Below are positions 47,265 to 59,697 of a DNA stretch of 64,000 bases, one piece after another. Origin of the DNA: Aselliscus stoliczkanus (lineage: Eukaryota; Chordata; Mammalia; Chiroptera; Hipposideridae); contig CM066730.1 in the NCBI GenBank assembly GCA_033961575.1, positions 133,548,023-133,612,022 on the forward strand, read 5' to 3'. The translations under genes were made by a program, and so were the position numbers. Each line of letters opens with the position of its first letter. Positions within the stretch are counted from its first letter, which is position 1. The notes below the pieces were generated by a model. The model saw only the letters and a list, made by a program, of their open reading frames with translations, was not told the origin of the DNA and ran no database searches.

Positions 47265-47780
47265 CATACAAATAAATAAAAAAGTGTGAACATTATCAGC
47301 CATAGGAAAGAAGAAAATCCTGCCATTTGCAATGCCATGGATGAACCTTGAAGACATTATGCTAAGTGAAATCATCTAGACAGAGGAAGACAAATACTGC
47401 ACGGTATCCCTTATTTGTGGACTCTACAAAAAAAAAAAGAAAGTGAAATGCACAGAAACAAGAGAGTAGAAAAGTGGTTGCCAGAGGTTGTCGGGTTTGG
47501 GAATATAAGGAGAGGTTGGTAAAGGATACAAACTTTCAGTTGTAAGATGAATAAGGTCTGAAGATCTAAAGTAAAAGGTGGTGACTATAGTTGACAACAC
47601 TATTGTATGACTGAAATTTGCTAAGCGAGAACTTAGTGTTATAAATAAATAAATAAATAAATAAATGTGTTAACTAAACGGGGGGAATCCTTTCATAACA
47701 AATGCATATATCAACTCATCATGATGTATACTTTAAATCTTATAATTTTATATGTCCATTATACCCCAATCAGGCTGGAA
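47265..47780 (+). mobile_element. L1 3'-end fragment with (AAAT)n
   Basis: CATTTGCAATGCCATGGATGAACCTTGAAGACATTATGCTAAGTGAAATCA, GGTGGTGACTATAGTTGACAACACTATTGTATGACTGAAATTTGCTAAG, an (AAAT)n tract at about 47641-47668, and an end with TATGTCCATTATACCCCAATCAGGCTGG. Confidence 0.9.
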
Positions 47781-48149
47781 AAAAAAAAGTAAAAACCACA
47801 CATACACAAAAGTATGAACAGAATGATGGATCACGTGAAGAAAGTCAGGTGTTTGGTCAGTAGGCCAGTTGGCTGGAAGACAGTAGAGGTGTGTACAAAG
47901 CATAGCAGGATGAGGTTCTGAATTTAAGCACAATATGAACTGAGGAGAATGCCAGCAAGAGTGTTAGGTGGGTAAAGAGGTAAGACTGAAAAGCTCTTAT
48001 ATCTGACTAGTTAAAGCTAAATCACATCAAATGCGTTAGCACATGAAAAGACCTCACCACAATGCCTGTCACGGAGCACATGCTCAGTGTGAGCCAAAGT
48101 CCTCAGTGGTTACCGGGCTGAGGTGGGCAGGGTGAGCGTGACACCTCTG

Positions 48150-48480
48150 GCCATCTCACAACAATCACTGACTCTTCATGCCTTCCTCTTCTCCTGAATC
48201 TGGTCCTGCTCCTGAGTCCCCAGCAAATCAAGTAATTGCACAATTGACGTAATTGTCCAAGTCAGGAACCTCTCTCTTACCACTCTCCATAACCAACCAA
48301 GCTCTGCTGTTCTTGCTTCCAAAATACATTTTCCACCATTCTGCTTCCCTCCATCTTTCCTGCCATCATCCTGCATTTCCTACCTAGACTTTTGCAATGG
48401 TTTCCTATCCATATTTCCATTTTTGCTACCCTATAATCTATTTTCAACTCATAACCATTTTTTAAAAATACAGATAGCCT
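48150..48480 (+). repeat. L2 fragment
   Basis: Sense L2 RT-region style: AATCAAGTAATTGCAC..., ACTCTCCATAACCAACCAAGCTCTGC, CTTGCTTCCAAAATACATTTTCC, CTAGACTTTTGCAATGGTTTCC. Confidence 0.65.
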
Positions 48481-48489
48481 CACCCTCTC

Positions 48490-49710
48490 CTTTTACTATT
48501 TTTTTATTAGTTTCAGATGTACAGAAAGGGGTTTAGACATTGATATATTTCACAAATAACCTCAATAAATCTATTACTCACATAACACTGTACAGTTATT
48601 AAAATATTGATTATATCCCCTATGCTGTACAATATATCCTTGTGACTACTTTTAAAATTATAGTTGATATTCAATATTATTTTATACTAGTTTCAGATGT
48701 AGAGTAATGGTTAGATATTTATATAATTTAAGGTGATACACCTGATGTCTAGTATCCATCTGACACTATAGTTTTTACATTATTGACTATATTTCCACTG
48801 TATTTCACATCCCCATGACTATATTTTGACTACGAATTTGTACTTCCTAATCCCTTCACCTTTTCCCCCCATTCCCCCAAACCATCTCCCATCTAGCCAT
48901 CATCAGTTTGTCCTCTGTATCTATTTTTGTTAGTTTATTCTGTTACATAGATTCCACGTATAAGTGAGGTCATATGGTATTTGACTTTCTCAGTCTGACT
49001 TACTTCACTTAGTATAGTATCCTCTAGGTCCATTCATGTTGTTGCAAATGGTAAGATTTTCTTCTTTTTTATGGCAGAGTAAGATTACATTGTATGAATG
49101 TACCACAATTTCTTTTCTTTTTTTTTTTTTTTTTTTTAAGATTTTATTGGGGAATTGGGGGAGGGGAACAGCGTTGGGGAACCGGGGAAGAGGGACAGAC
49201 AAGTTACTATCCTTTTGTTCTTTGGTGTAGTTGTGGAGGACGTTGCTTCACTGGCCCATGTTGGTATCGTCATTGCGCTCTTCTTGGGTGAGACAGATTG
49301 GTCATCGGCCCCCGTTCATAGTGGTTCTTGGCAGCTCACACCAGCCGCCAGCCACTCACTGTAGCCCATGGCAGCCCACTGCAGCAGGGGCTGCAGCTAT
49401 GTCCGGGGAACTTACAGCAGCCCAGCTCCAGGTGGAGCTGTTGTTCACCATCTTAGCTGTAGAGGGCAGTGTCACTGGCCCTCATATGTGGGATCCGAAC
49501 CAGGGCCGCTGGCATCCCAAGCCAGCTCTTAATCAACGCGCCACTCGGCCGGCCCTGTACCACAATTTCTTTATCCAATCATCTATTGATGAGCATTTCA
49601 GTTGTTTCCATATCTTGGCAACCGTGAATAGAACTGCAGTAAACATAGGGGTGCATATATTTTCTCGAATTAGTGTTTTGTATTTCTCTGGGATCTGAGA
49701 CTGGTATTAG
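48490..49710 (-). mobile_element. L1 3' region interrupted by a long SINE
   Basis: Antisense L1: TTTTTTATTAGTTTCAGATGTACAG, CCCTATGCTGTACAATATATCC, TTTATTCTGTTACATAGATTCCACGTATAAGTGAGG, TGAATGTACCACAATTTC, resuming after the SINE at TTTATCCAATCATCTATTGATGAGC and AACTGCAGTAAACATAGGGGTGC. Confidence 0.88.
49116..49556 (-). mobile_element. Composite tRNA-derived SINE (long type) with 16-bp TSD
   Basis: On the minus strand: GGGCCGGCCGAGTGGCGCGTTG head, TTAAGAGCTGGCTTGGGATGCC, box-B-like CGGATCCCA, GGGCCAGTGACACTGCCCTC, CTACAGCTAAGATGGTGAAC, the AGTGAGTGGCTGGCGGCTGG body, GAAGAACAAAAGG-like tail with the CCCC segment twice, and CCCCAATAAAATCTT. GTACCACAATTTCTTT flanks it (49100-49115 and 49557-49572), splitting one L1. 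Confidence 0.93.
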
Positions 49711-50553
49711 CCTCTGGACTCCTTGCTCTCCAAATTCAAGCAAGTACTGAAAAAGGGCTAAGGCGCACATTCTCAAATGGGGGAGATACTGCCCACAAAC
49801 GGGTGAAATTGATTCTTGGGGTAGGAAATCAGATATTACAGTGGTTTGTAGCCCTCCAAAGCTCCACCCATACCATCAAAATCTTATCCCCTGGTGTTTA
49901 ATTTCTTGTTAGGGTGAATTTAAATTTTCTCCTTAGGAAAGGGGGCAATATTGAATTTTTTTTAAAAAGGTTAAGAAACACAGAATTAAGGGATGAAGAA
50001 GACACTCTATGAGAAGTTTAGGGCTGAGGGAGGCTGGAGAAAAAAAACAGAAAAATCTCAAATGTATAAATATCCATATATACTGACACACACCTTAGCT
50101 ATTAAACAGACTATTTTACACAGTTGTAAATAATAGCCATAGAAATGTATCTCTCAATTTGAGTTTTTACTGAAAAGTTGGAAAAAATTCTGAATATGGC
50201 ATTGTGTTTCCGAGTCAGGAAAATCATCATTCCTCTGTTCAGAAACAGACCAAAAAGGACACGCATGAAACTGGGCTGGTCTGTTTTGATTTGATTATTC
50301 TACCAGATATACATTTTAAAAAAATGTAATCGTTAGAGCAGTCCATTGCCACAGGGAAACAAGCTTAAGTAATCTTTCAGGATTTCTTTCCACATACCAG
50401 TCACTCTGACATGCAAAATATACCTGAGTAAATTTGACAGAGTTTTTCAAATACAAATATTAATGACATTTAGTTGAGCATTCAAATAAAATCAAGAAGC
50501 AGAGGAAGAAAAACTACATTTTCCAAAATTTCTAAAATAAATGTATCTGAAAA

Positions 50554-50555
50554 GC

Positions 50556-50622
<67 letters not shown>

Positions 50623-50624
50623 TA
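50554..50624. repeat. (AT)n microsatellite with internal GTA interruptions
   Basis: About 70 bp of alternating AT broken twice by a TGTA unit, in near-symmetric arrangement. Self-complementary and probably length-variable. Confidence 0.95.
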
Positions 50625-51179
50625 AAACCATGAGAGCAAGCATGGGTCTGAACCCTGCTTTATTTGGGCCACAAATAGTAAATTCCCTTTTCTAGCTATA
50701 TAAAACCACAAGGGACACCCTTAGCAATGATAAGCCATGTTGCTTCTAGGCATTAAGAGGCCTTAGTGACTGAGAAGATGGATAGGACCTCCTTCTAGGA
50801 GTTTAGGAGAAGCTCGTGTTTAACAAAGCCATGGTTTTGGAGAGGTACAAGGCAACAATACTAGTCAATCACCATGATAAAAAATTTCCAAAAATATATT
50901 TTTCCTTTTAAATAACAACAACATGAAAAACCAATGTTGAAACATTATATGCAATGCTTACAAACGAAGACAAAACGTAACTTAGAAGATCAAAACTGCA
51001 ACCCATACGTCACAAACCTGTATGTCCTATTCTACAGGAACTGTAAAACACAATTATCTTTTCTCATTCAGGTAGAAACACTCAATCTCTTTCCCCTAAC
51101 GTTCAGGATAAGGGATATAACTTATCACAAAAAGACACAAATGCATTTCTGTTATTATATTTGAGTATGGTGTAACAGA

Positions 51180-53137
51180 TTTTATTTTCAAGCACTAAAT
51201 TTTGTGATTCTTTTCTTGACAATACCAAGCCTGCCCACAGCCCCGATCAAGTAGCTAGTAGTATAACACCAAGGTTCTCAAGTTGAGAAAAAAACCCCAG
51301 TATCCCATGGAGAGGTTTAATTTTCTGAGAAGACAGAAAAGTCATCCATTGTTTCCAGCTGTTAGAGAATAGCCATTTATTCATTATTAATGACACACAT
51401 TTAGATGCTCAGGAAGGGGAGCTATGTTCCACACATTTGGAAATATTTGCTTTTCATGTTGTCCCAATACATTCTTAAATTTCTTTGCATATTCAGGATG
51501 GTTGAGAAGCTCCTGCAGTTGACTGCCGCCTTGAAAAGAGGCCTACTTTCAGTTTTGGCAACGAATCTGCTAGGTTACAAAGTGAATGCAATGTGCCTGG
51601 AGGCACAAGAAGTGGTACATTAACAAATCACTACAACCACTGAAACCATCCGTTCATACAGTTTATTCCACTAGACTGCAATTTTATACACAGTACGAAG
51701 GGGTTTCCTGATAGCACACAGTTTACTTCCTGTACTGTTGAAGAACCAATTGTTTTTTTACAGTATATCATAATACCCTATCGTTAAAACATTATTCAGT
51801 GAATTTTTTTCCAACTACATATAAATGGAGATTTACCACACACACGGTGCAAGAATGTCTTTATAACATATTGGAATCACAAAACGTGAATCTAAAATAC
51901 ATCACTGTAATTAGAACACTACTTTAAAATTACAATGCCCCATGTTCTGTCAGCCAGATTTCATTATTCTCTGTATACATCACAAAGCAGTTTGGTGGAT
52001 AACTTCTTGGATAACTGTCAGCAGCTTTGAACTATGATTTCAAAAGAAATCTTTAATATACACTCGAAATTTCAAATTTTAAAAACTTCTATGCAATAAT
52101 CTCAGAATCAAAGTGGGACATTTAAAAATTTATAGTCTCTGAAACAAGGAGAATAAATACAACCCCTCCGTTAGCTGAAAGGCTGGGGTTGTAATATTAG
52201 GTTTCGTAGAAACCTAAGAAAAGCATTGCACGGGGAGTGGAATTGCGTTAAAAAGAAACATACAATTTCTTTAAAATCTTCTTGGATTTCTCTGCCCCTC
52301 CCCACCTCTGTCAAACACAGAGAAAGAATACTGCATTACAAATAAAGATGCGTTTCCATGAAGTGATGTTCTAAAGGAAATGTATGTAAACAAGTCAGAC
52401 AGACAGATTTCTTCATTTTCCCATTTTGTGGAGTGGGGCAGTGGGATGATACCAGTTAAATAACAAATAGAACTCCTTAGTCAAAGGACCACTTCATCAC
52501 ACACAAAACAGCTAGGGATAATTGCTGAAAATTTCTCACGTGTTTCCTTTTCTTTCCCCCCAAGTTTGAGAACGTTTGAAAGTTCAATAAATAGTAGAAA
52601 AATAATCCTTTACTTAGAAATTTTGAGATGCATCATTTAGAGCTTACTATGAGTTCCATACAGCAATTGTGGTATCCAGGTACCGCTAAGAAACTAAGGG
52701 AACTCTTCAAAGCACATTCCCAGGCTCGGGGTGAGCATTTCCTCTCTTCCAGTTAAGGAGAGCCGAGTGTTGCTGGCTCCTTGCAACATTCCTTTGGCTC
52801 ATCTCGGCGAAGGTTCGTAATGTTTCATTTATAGGTTTCGTCTCTATGGTTGGACGTTTGCCTTCTGTTCCATTCCGTTAGGACGATGGCAGGTTCATTC
52901 ATCAGGCTAACTTCCCCTCCATTCCAGAACCAGCCTCGCACCTTCACAAGTGGGGGGTTTTGTTGCTGTTTCATTTAATGTCAAACATGTGAACAGGCAG
53001 GAAATGAGTTAAATCACTCGGGACACAGCCCGAACACTGGGGGTTCCTTGCTGTGGAGGTTATGCTGGCTCTTTTCCCCACCAGAAGGTGCTGCGGTGGC
53101 TCCCAGACCCCGGCTTCTCCCAGAGGTGAGGGGACCG
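51180..53137 (-). other. CACHD1: CACHD1 3' UTR and candidate poly(A) signals
   Basis: This is non-repetitive sequence directly downstream of the CACHD1 stop codon. AATAAA on the minus strand occurs at 51662-51667, 51376-51381 and 51181-51186. Which is used cannot be told from sequence, so the left limit is approximate. No SINE or LINE interrupts it, consistent with an exonic UTR. Confidence 0.65.
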
Positions 53138-53376
53138 TTAGCACTCGGCGTCCACGGTGTGGACCGTCACGGCCGCCTGCAAGTGGTGGCTGTGCTGGAG
53201 CGTGGGGTGGTGTAAGCGGTAGTGGTGGAACTTGTTACTGAGTAGGGCCGCGGTCTGAGGCGGGGCGTCCAGGTCCAAGTCCTCATCATGGTTTCCCACA
53301 TCGACCCCTGCTGACAAGGGGTCATTGTTGCACGGAGGGTTTTCACTGTCTTCCTGGGGGCTCATAGTACTGTAGC
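53138..53376 (-). CDS. CACHD1: CACHD1 last coding exon (C-terminal tail and stop)
   Basis: This exon encodes the last 78 residues of CACHD1, a single-pass alpha2delta-like membrane protein that modulates voltage-gated calcium channels (family knowledge). It starts after the acceptor TTCTAG (53382-53377) in phase 1 (GC TAC AGT ACT). It includes the acidic NHDEDLDLD region and a His-rich stretch (KFHHYRLHHPTLQHSHH), and ends TVDAEC followed by TAA at 53140-53138. The tail is cytoplasmic. A 7,700-bp intron separates it from the previous exon. The exon body is CpG-rich compared with its flanks. Identified from recognition of the C-terminus. Confidence 0.95.
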
Positions 53377-53625
53377 CTAGAAAATGAACAAAACAAATAA
53401 GCAGCTGAGAGCTTCCCCACGTGGCCAGGACAGGTCACTTAAGGTTTCCAGGGCACTGGGAGGTGTTGCCTACCTTTGAGCACTAAGGTGCAAACGCTTG
53501 CAGGCTGTCAGCGGACGGTGAAGTGACTTATTTTTAAAGAGATCTTTTGTTGACTGTTTCTTTCTTAAAACAATTATACAAGAAATACCTAATCATTTTA
53601 GACAACTGAGAAAGTATGATATGAA

Positions 53626-53655
53626 ATATCTATCTATCTATATATATATACACAC
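53626..53655 (+). repeat. (ATCT)n/(AT)n microsatellite in the CACHD1 intron
   Basis: A short ATCT run grades into TATATATA and ACAC. Confidence 0.9.
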
Positions 53656-53914
53656 CCTTTTTCCAAACCAACAAAACAAAAACTAAAATTAGCTCACATC
53701 TCATCTGATCCATAGAACTACCAGTGACATCTGGGGAACTCTCCTCCTATATACTTTTCCCTGAAATAAGATTAAGACTATGTTTTCTTATTTTAAAGGA
53801 GAAAAAACAAACAACAAAAAAGGCAGCTTCAAGAATAAGGTCCTGGGGAAAGCTGGCCTTCAAAATGCCTGAATGTGATGCCATAGTGAGAAGAAAAACA
53901 TTATCTGTACACAG

Positions 53915-54040
53915 GCTCCATGGCAGGCACTGATGTTATGTAATTCCTGCATACCAACACGGCATCCATTTTCCAGGTGAGGAAAATGATGATCAGACAG
54001 GCTAATGAACTTGCCTAGAGTTCCAGCAATAAAACACTAG
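53915..54040 (+). repeat. MIR element in the CACHD1 intron
   Basis: GGCAGGCACTGATGTTATGTAATTCC, CATCCATTTTCCAGGTGAGGAAAATGATG, CTTGCCTAGAGTTCCAG: a MIR core. Confidence 0.75.
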
Positions 54041-54474
54041 CTCCACACACACCCATAGCAACTAGCAAAGGAATCAACTATTCTCTGTGTAAGTTGGCTC
54101 ACTGTGTTTAAAGATTAATTTCTTCTGGTATTCTAAGTAATACATGTTTCAAAAGAAAATGCCCTTATTGATCAAAGGATTCCATTCCAAGAACCCTGGC
54201 ATGTTTTTAAATATTGCAAAAATCCCCTTTAAAATTTTTGAGAAGTGACAGCTCATTAATATTTCCGCTACATCCACAGTTAGCATCAGTCAGCACTCAC
54301 CCGTGGGTAGTGCTAGTCACATTTAGGGCTGCAAAATCGATGTGCTTGCAGACAGCCAGGCATGAATAGTTGGTGGTTGAAAAATATGCGCTCCATGCAC
54401 AAATGAACAGGGCCATTTTCTGTCCTCAGTGAAACATGTCTCAAATGACAGAATTATTTAAGTCAGTCCAAGGC

Positions 54475-56580
54475 AACAACTATTTATTGGGCAACTACTA
54501 CGCATAAGGCACCATGTTAGGCACTGCAGGAGACACCAAGATGAAATCCTGGTCCCTGCACAATGAGCTCAAAATGTAGTGCTTGAGAAATACGACAAGT
54601 ATAAACATAGCTCAATTCAAGTATTCATTTATTGGGGTGGCCGGTTAGCTCAGTTGGTTAGAGCACAGTGCTTATAACACCAAGGTTGATGGTTCGATCC
54701 CTGCATGAGCCACTGAGCTACACCTTCCACAACTAGATTGAAAACAACTACTTGACTTGGAGCAAATGGGTCCTGGAAAAACATGCTGTTCCCCAATAAA
54801 GAAAAAGAAAAATTATTTATTTATTGAAGACCATTATAGGGCAGGAGGGGGAGACTATGAAACATGAATAAGAGGTTCTCTTCACCATAAGGATTTCACA
54901 ACCAAGTATGAGACAGATACCCATGGTGCTAGGCTGACTCTAATGCAGATAGTGGTGAGTGCTACAACAAAGGTGTAACTGAAATCCAGAACAGCGTGTC
55001 ACTACTTCTGGCTGGGCGAATGAGAAAGTTTCACAGAAGATCTCATATTTTAGTTGGGCTTAAATGGATGAGTAGGAGTCTGGTAAGTGGATATGAGTAA
55101 AAGAACAGATGAGCACAGCTAGAGGTGTAGAAACCTAGGGCCATACCTGTACCATGTGGCTAGGATGAGTGCTAGCAGGTTGCTGGAGAAGAGGGCAGAA
55201 CGTAAGGGCCATGCTGAAGCTTAGAAAATGAAGGGACAAAATAAGATTTTGAGACACTCCTCTCCCTGCTCCCCAAATGGTATGACATTTCTTTGTTTAA
55301 ACAAAAAAAACATTTCTTTGTTTTAAAAAGAGAGTTCTGGTGGCAGTTTGGAAAATGAACAGAAAAAGAGAGATGCGGCAGTTAGGAGGTTATTGCAACA
55401 GCCCAGATGAGAGATAAAGAATTAAAACTAGGGGTATGGGACTGGACAGATTTAAAAGGTATTTCAGGGGTGGAAATAATAGCAGTTGGTAAGCAATTAG
55501 ATGTGGGGGGCAGTGGGGTGAGTGTGGTTCAAAGGAACTGTGACTCTGAGTCAGGATCATAAGAGAGGGAGACTCAGAGATACCAAGTCTCAGGGAAGAA
55601 AATGAGTTTTGTTTTTGTACACCTTGATTTTGAGAGTCTGTGGGTCACAAATGTGGAGATCAGAAGAGACATAAGGGCAAAAGAGGGTGAGTTCACTGAT
55701 GTGGTGTCATTAGTGAGTACCTTCTGAATACCAGGTACCAGACTAGGGGTTCAACAGAAAAGGAGGTGAGGACCCAGCTCCCGAGAAGCCCCGTCAGGAA
55801 AGGGGAACAGAAGTGCTAAAACACAGGTCTACCAAAAAGAATACCAAAGCCGGCTAACTTGGCTTTAGGAGATTTGACGTGAAGACACTTAAAGTGACCC
55901 TCATGGGAGAGAAGGGGTTCATTAGGAAAAGACAAGGGTAGATCCACCAGTAGGTAGATGAGCATATGCAAAGACACAGTAGCCTGAAAAGCTGGAGTGG
56001 ATTTGGGGAATGGTGAATAGCTTGGTGTGTGGGAGAAAGAAAGATGTGGGAGATGCAGCCTGGCAGGCAGGCCAAGACCAGATCAGCAAGCCTGTCTGAA
56101 GCTAGGAGTTAGGACTCAGTCACGGGTGGGGCGAGGATGGCAATGACTCGACCTGTGCTTTAGGGTGATCCCTTGTGGCAACGAGGAGCCTGGACAGAAG
56201 GAAAGGGGAATCAGGCGCTCAGAGGACAGGGGGCTGGAGCATCAGCCCCAGGAGTCAGTGAGGGCCTGACGTGCGACAGGAGCTGTGTTTTAAGTTGAGC
56301 AGCCGCTGGATCCAAGAGGCGGTTGAAGAGCAGAGGAGGATGGATTTGGCAACTAAAAGGACTTGCCTGGTGCAGGTGCCAGGAGAGTTGACATCCTCAG
56401 GCAAGGTCAGGGTTTCTAGGTTCAGAGGCTGGGGAAATTGTGATGCCTTCAGCCAAGATGAAGAGATCAGGAGCCAGAATGAGTTTCTCAGCTTTTTGGC
56501 TTTGGCAGTGGTAAGTCTTAGAATGGACGACTGGAGGGTAGGCTCTCAACCTCAGTTACAAAGTGCTATGTCTGCTTAAA
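54475..56580 (-). repeat. L2 elements in the CACHD1 intron
   Basis: Two antisense L2 pieces. The first starts at 54480 (TATTTATTGGGCAACTACTACG, GGCACCATGTTAGGCACTGC) and continues past a SINE to about 55600, with GGAGGTTATTGCAACAGCCCAGATGAGAGAT. The second starts near 55715 (GAATACCAGGTACCAGACTAGG) and runs to about 56580. Open frames inside are not genes. Confidence 0.65.
54635..54813 (+). mobile_element. VES-like bat SINE
   Basis: GGGTGGCCGGTTAGCTCAG, GGTTAGAGCACAGTGCTTATAACACCAAGG, box-B-like GGTTCGATCCC, GAGCCACTGAGCTACACC, CCACAACTAGATTGAAAACAAC, GACTTGGAG, GTTCCCCAATAAAG, A-rich tail. The clearest lineage marker for a bat in the window. Inserted in an L2; the duplication is imperfect (ATTTATTG on both sides). 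Confidence 0.9.
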
Positions 56581-56689
56581 CCACCGTATGCCCTCTATAT
56601 AAGGGACTAAAGTGGAAAACGAGCTTTTAGCAAAACCTCAGGGCCTGTGTTGATGATTTTCGGCCACGCTTTAGTGCTAGGCTGTCTTC

Positions 56690-57110
56690 ATTGCCTCCAA
56701 ATACTTTTGGATCACCTCCTGTCTCTGCCCATTTATATGCGCCCGCAGAAACTGTTCATTCATTTTCACATCCAACCATGATATAAAATTCATGGTGTTC
56801 CTTCTGCCTGGTGCACCTTCCCACCCTCCTTCATCTTGCTGTTGTGCTTCATGTTTCAGTTTCAAGGTCTTTTCTGGGAGGGTGGGAAGGTGCACCAGTC
56901 CTGCCAACCCAGGTGGGGTCCGGTGCCCCTTCTGAGAGTTTAAATGACATTCTGTGCACATCTCTGTCTTAGATTTTACCGTATTATCATAAAATATAGG
57001 ACTGTCTTGTCCATTAGCAAATCCTTTCCTAAAGCATAAGGACTTACTTATCTTTGTACTCCCAATATTCAACACGATGCCTCAAACAAAGCAGGCACTT
57101 AATAAAAAAA
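56690..57110 (+). repeat. L2 fragment in the CACHD1 intron
   Basis: Sense L2-like: TGTTCATTCATTTTCACATCC, CTCCCAATATTCAACACGATGCCTCAAACAAAGCAGGCACTTAATAAA at the 3' end. An L2 3' end in the opposite orientation may lie at about 57545-57610. Confidence 0.55.
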
Positions 57111-58909
57111 AAAAAAAATTTACGACGTTCCCAAAGCAAATGCATCAAATAATTTTTTTTTAGTTATCTGTGGTGACATTCACCAGTCTTCATACTAATG
57201 AGAACATTCTAGAATTCCCTGGGCCTTGTCTGACTTAGGGTCCAGAGATGCTCTGAACCTGACTGGTTACAGCCCTACGGTAGTGGTAATGGTGCAGCTG
57301 TCCCTGAGGCAACTTGGTGGCACTCCCCCACCCCCTTTCTCCTGATGCTTTCTGATGCAAACCCCAGCAGAAGCCCATACAAAAGGGGAGCCTCACTCTG
57401 GGGCCATTCTGTTTAATTTGCTCAACTCCTCTGTAACTTACTCGGGTTTGCCCTTATCTCAATAATTAATGAAAATCTGGAGGGAGGAAACAGGAAGTGG
57501 AGAAGCAGGAGAAAGCCAAACACATAACCTTCACTTAACAAATTAATTGAATGTTTACTCAGTGCCAGGCAATTCTGGTGAGTACTGGGAACAGTTATGA
57601 ATAAGACAGGCTTGGTGGGTCGGGTGGTCGGTGACTCATGGTGGAGCAAGTACTAATTGAAACACAAAGGATATTTACAAACACAGTTAAAGGAAAAATT
57701 TCATTACTGTCCAAAGGAATTCTCAAAAAAAATCTCTGCAAAGATGAGCTCAAGTAAGAAACAGTCTTCAGGAAGGAGGTCAAGTATCCATTAAGAATAG
57801 AAGAGTCGAGATGAGGCTTTTGTTCTTTGGTATTCTGCTTATATATTTAGCTGATGGTTCCAAGAAACCTCTCCTGGTGGTTAGGGATGTTAGGTCCCTC
57901 TGGGGACTCACTCACCACCCTGTGGTCATAGGGAGTAACTGCAGGACAAAATCTGCACCTCTAGAAAATGGTCTCCGGCTGGGCTAAGTAGTTTTTGACC
58001 AGGTTCTCAAGGTTCAGCATTTGCGATTCGGCATTGAATTATTTTGAAATTTGCTTCGCTAGGGGTACATTTTTCTTTCCCAAGGAAAAAATATTGCTTA
58101 ATATACATATGTATAAGTTTTCTAATGAGATGGTAAGCAAAACATAGATTCACAATCAACATATATTGGTGGTTTTTAACTTAAAAATGAGGAGGCAGAT
58201 GATTAGGAAGAATATGATATTTTCAAGGTAATAGGCAAAGCAGGGATATAATTAAAATCATAGGTAGTAACTGTTTTTCACCTCCACTTGTGACAGTAAC
58301 AGTTATTAGTTGAGTGCTGAAAATAAGCATTCTTAGTTGTCTCAGAATATTGACAAAGATGATTCTATTTTTCAAAAAATTACTCTTACTTTGAGTCAAG
58401 TTTTTCTTAAGATACAAAAATCAAAATTAGATTTCTATGAAATACAAAACTATTGGCCAGATGAAATATTTCTAAATAAAAAAATGTAGCCTGAAAGTAA
58501 ATGTAACATTTAGTTTTCATTCTAAGAATGTCACAAATCTAAACCATACCATGAAAGTCTAGTCTGCTCAGTACTTATATGTTGATCTATTTTACTCCAG
58601 TTTCCTGTTGTGTATTGGACCGAAGAACTCTCTTGGAAATACGCTCACTGGGTAGCTACAATCCTCCCACTTTAAGGGCCAGCAGATGCCACTTTCCCTC
58701 TGGGGTGTTCCACAATTGACCCACAGATAAAAGGGGACTATCTCCCCATCTTCTCTTCTTCTTTGTTTCCCTCCTTTAAGGAAGCTGTCATATTCAGCCT
58801 TTTATTAGTTTTATGAATATATGCATTCATTTACCGCCTCCTCTAGACTGTGAATTCCTTGAGGGCAGAGTGGGTATGGAGGTGGGGAGGTCAACTCGGA
58901 GCTCTTGCC

Positions 58910-59060
58910 TGCCACATATTATTTCATTGAATCCTCGCAACTTGACCGGGGAGGAATTTCTAATCCTGTTTCAATAATTGGGAAACTCAGGTCCAAAGTA
59001 ACTTTGTTAAGGTCTCACAACTTGTAAAGAAGGGGAAAGGAAGGATTCCAGGTAAGCTCT
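58910..59060 (+). repeat. MIR element in the CACHD1 intron
   Basis: ATTTCATTGAATCCTCGCAAC, TTCAATAATTGGGAAACTCAGG, GTTAAGGTCTCACAAC. Confidence 0.75.
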
Positions 59061-59659
59061 GCTAGACCGTATCATCTTATAAGCTCTTCTTTGCTATGCT
59101 GCCTCCCCTTCTCCAAATCCCTCCCCTGTGCCCAGCAAAAAAGCAGACTCCAAAGCAGTCACCAAATAGAATACATGGGATGAGGATGAGCGAGAAGCTG
59201 CTGACAGAACAATTAGATTAGATCCTTGTTTTAATGTGGCTTATCCTCTAGGCATCACAGGGACATTAACTTGATGCCACCAATTTAATGACCCACTACT
59301 CGGGTTCAGGGATATGACAACATGTAGTTAAATGCTATTGATTTTTGTGGTGCATTTGGAATGATGTGGAATGTCAATGTTTTCCACTCCTTTTAGTGTT
59401 GCATTCTGTCTGCACGAGAAACTAGTTTTCATTCCTTGGGGATAACAGGGATCCAATTATTGTGAAAAATGAAAGAAAGCAAGCCCTTAGCTAGATTCCT
59501 TGGCTTTCAGATACTGACACTGCACTGCTCCTTTTATCTCAGCTGTTGCTTCATATGCCATTTTACTAAGACAATGAGGAAGCTAATGGAACATCATCAA
59601 TGTCACTCAGAATTCCAATTTTGTTTTGAAGCAATTTCTATGGGGGGAGGTGGGAAGGA

Positions 59660-59697
59660 AGAGAGAGAGAGATAAAGAAAGAGAGAGAGAGAAAGGA
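59660..59697 (+). repeat. (GA)n-rich simple repeat
   Basis: Purine-only tract of GAGA and GAAA units in the long CACHD1 intron. Confidence 0.9.

Noticed and set aside
56271..56579. Open frame of 102 codons in the CACHD1 intron
   Set aside because: It lies in antisense L2 sequence, with no splice sites joining it to CACHD1.
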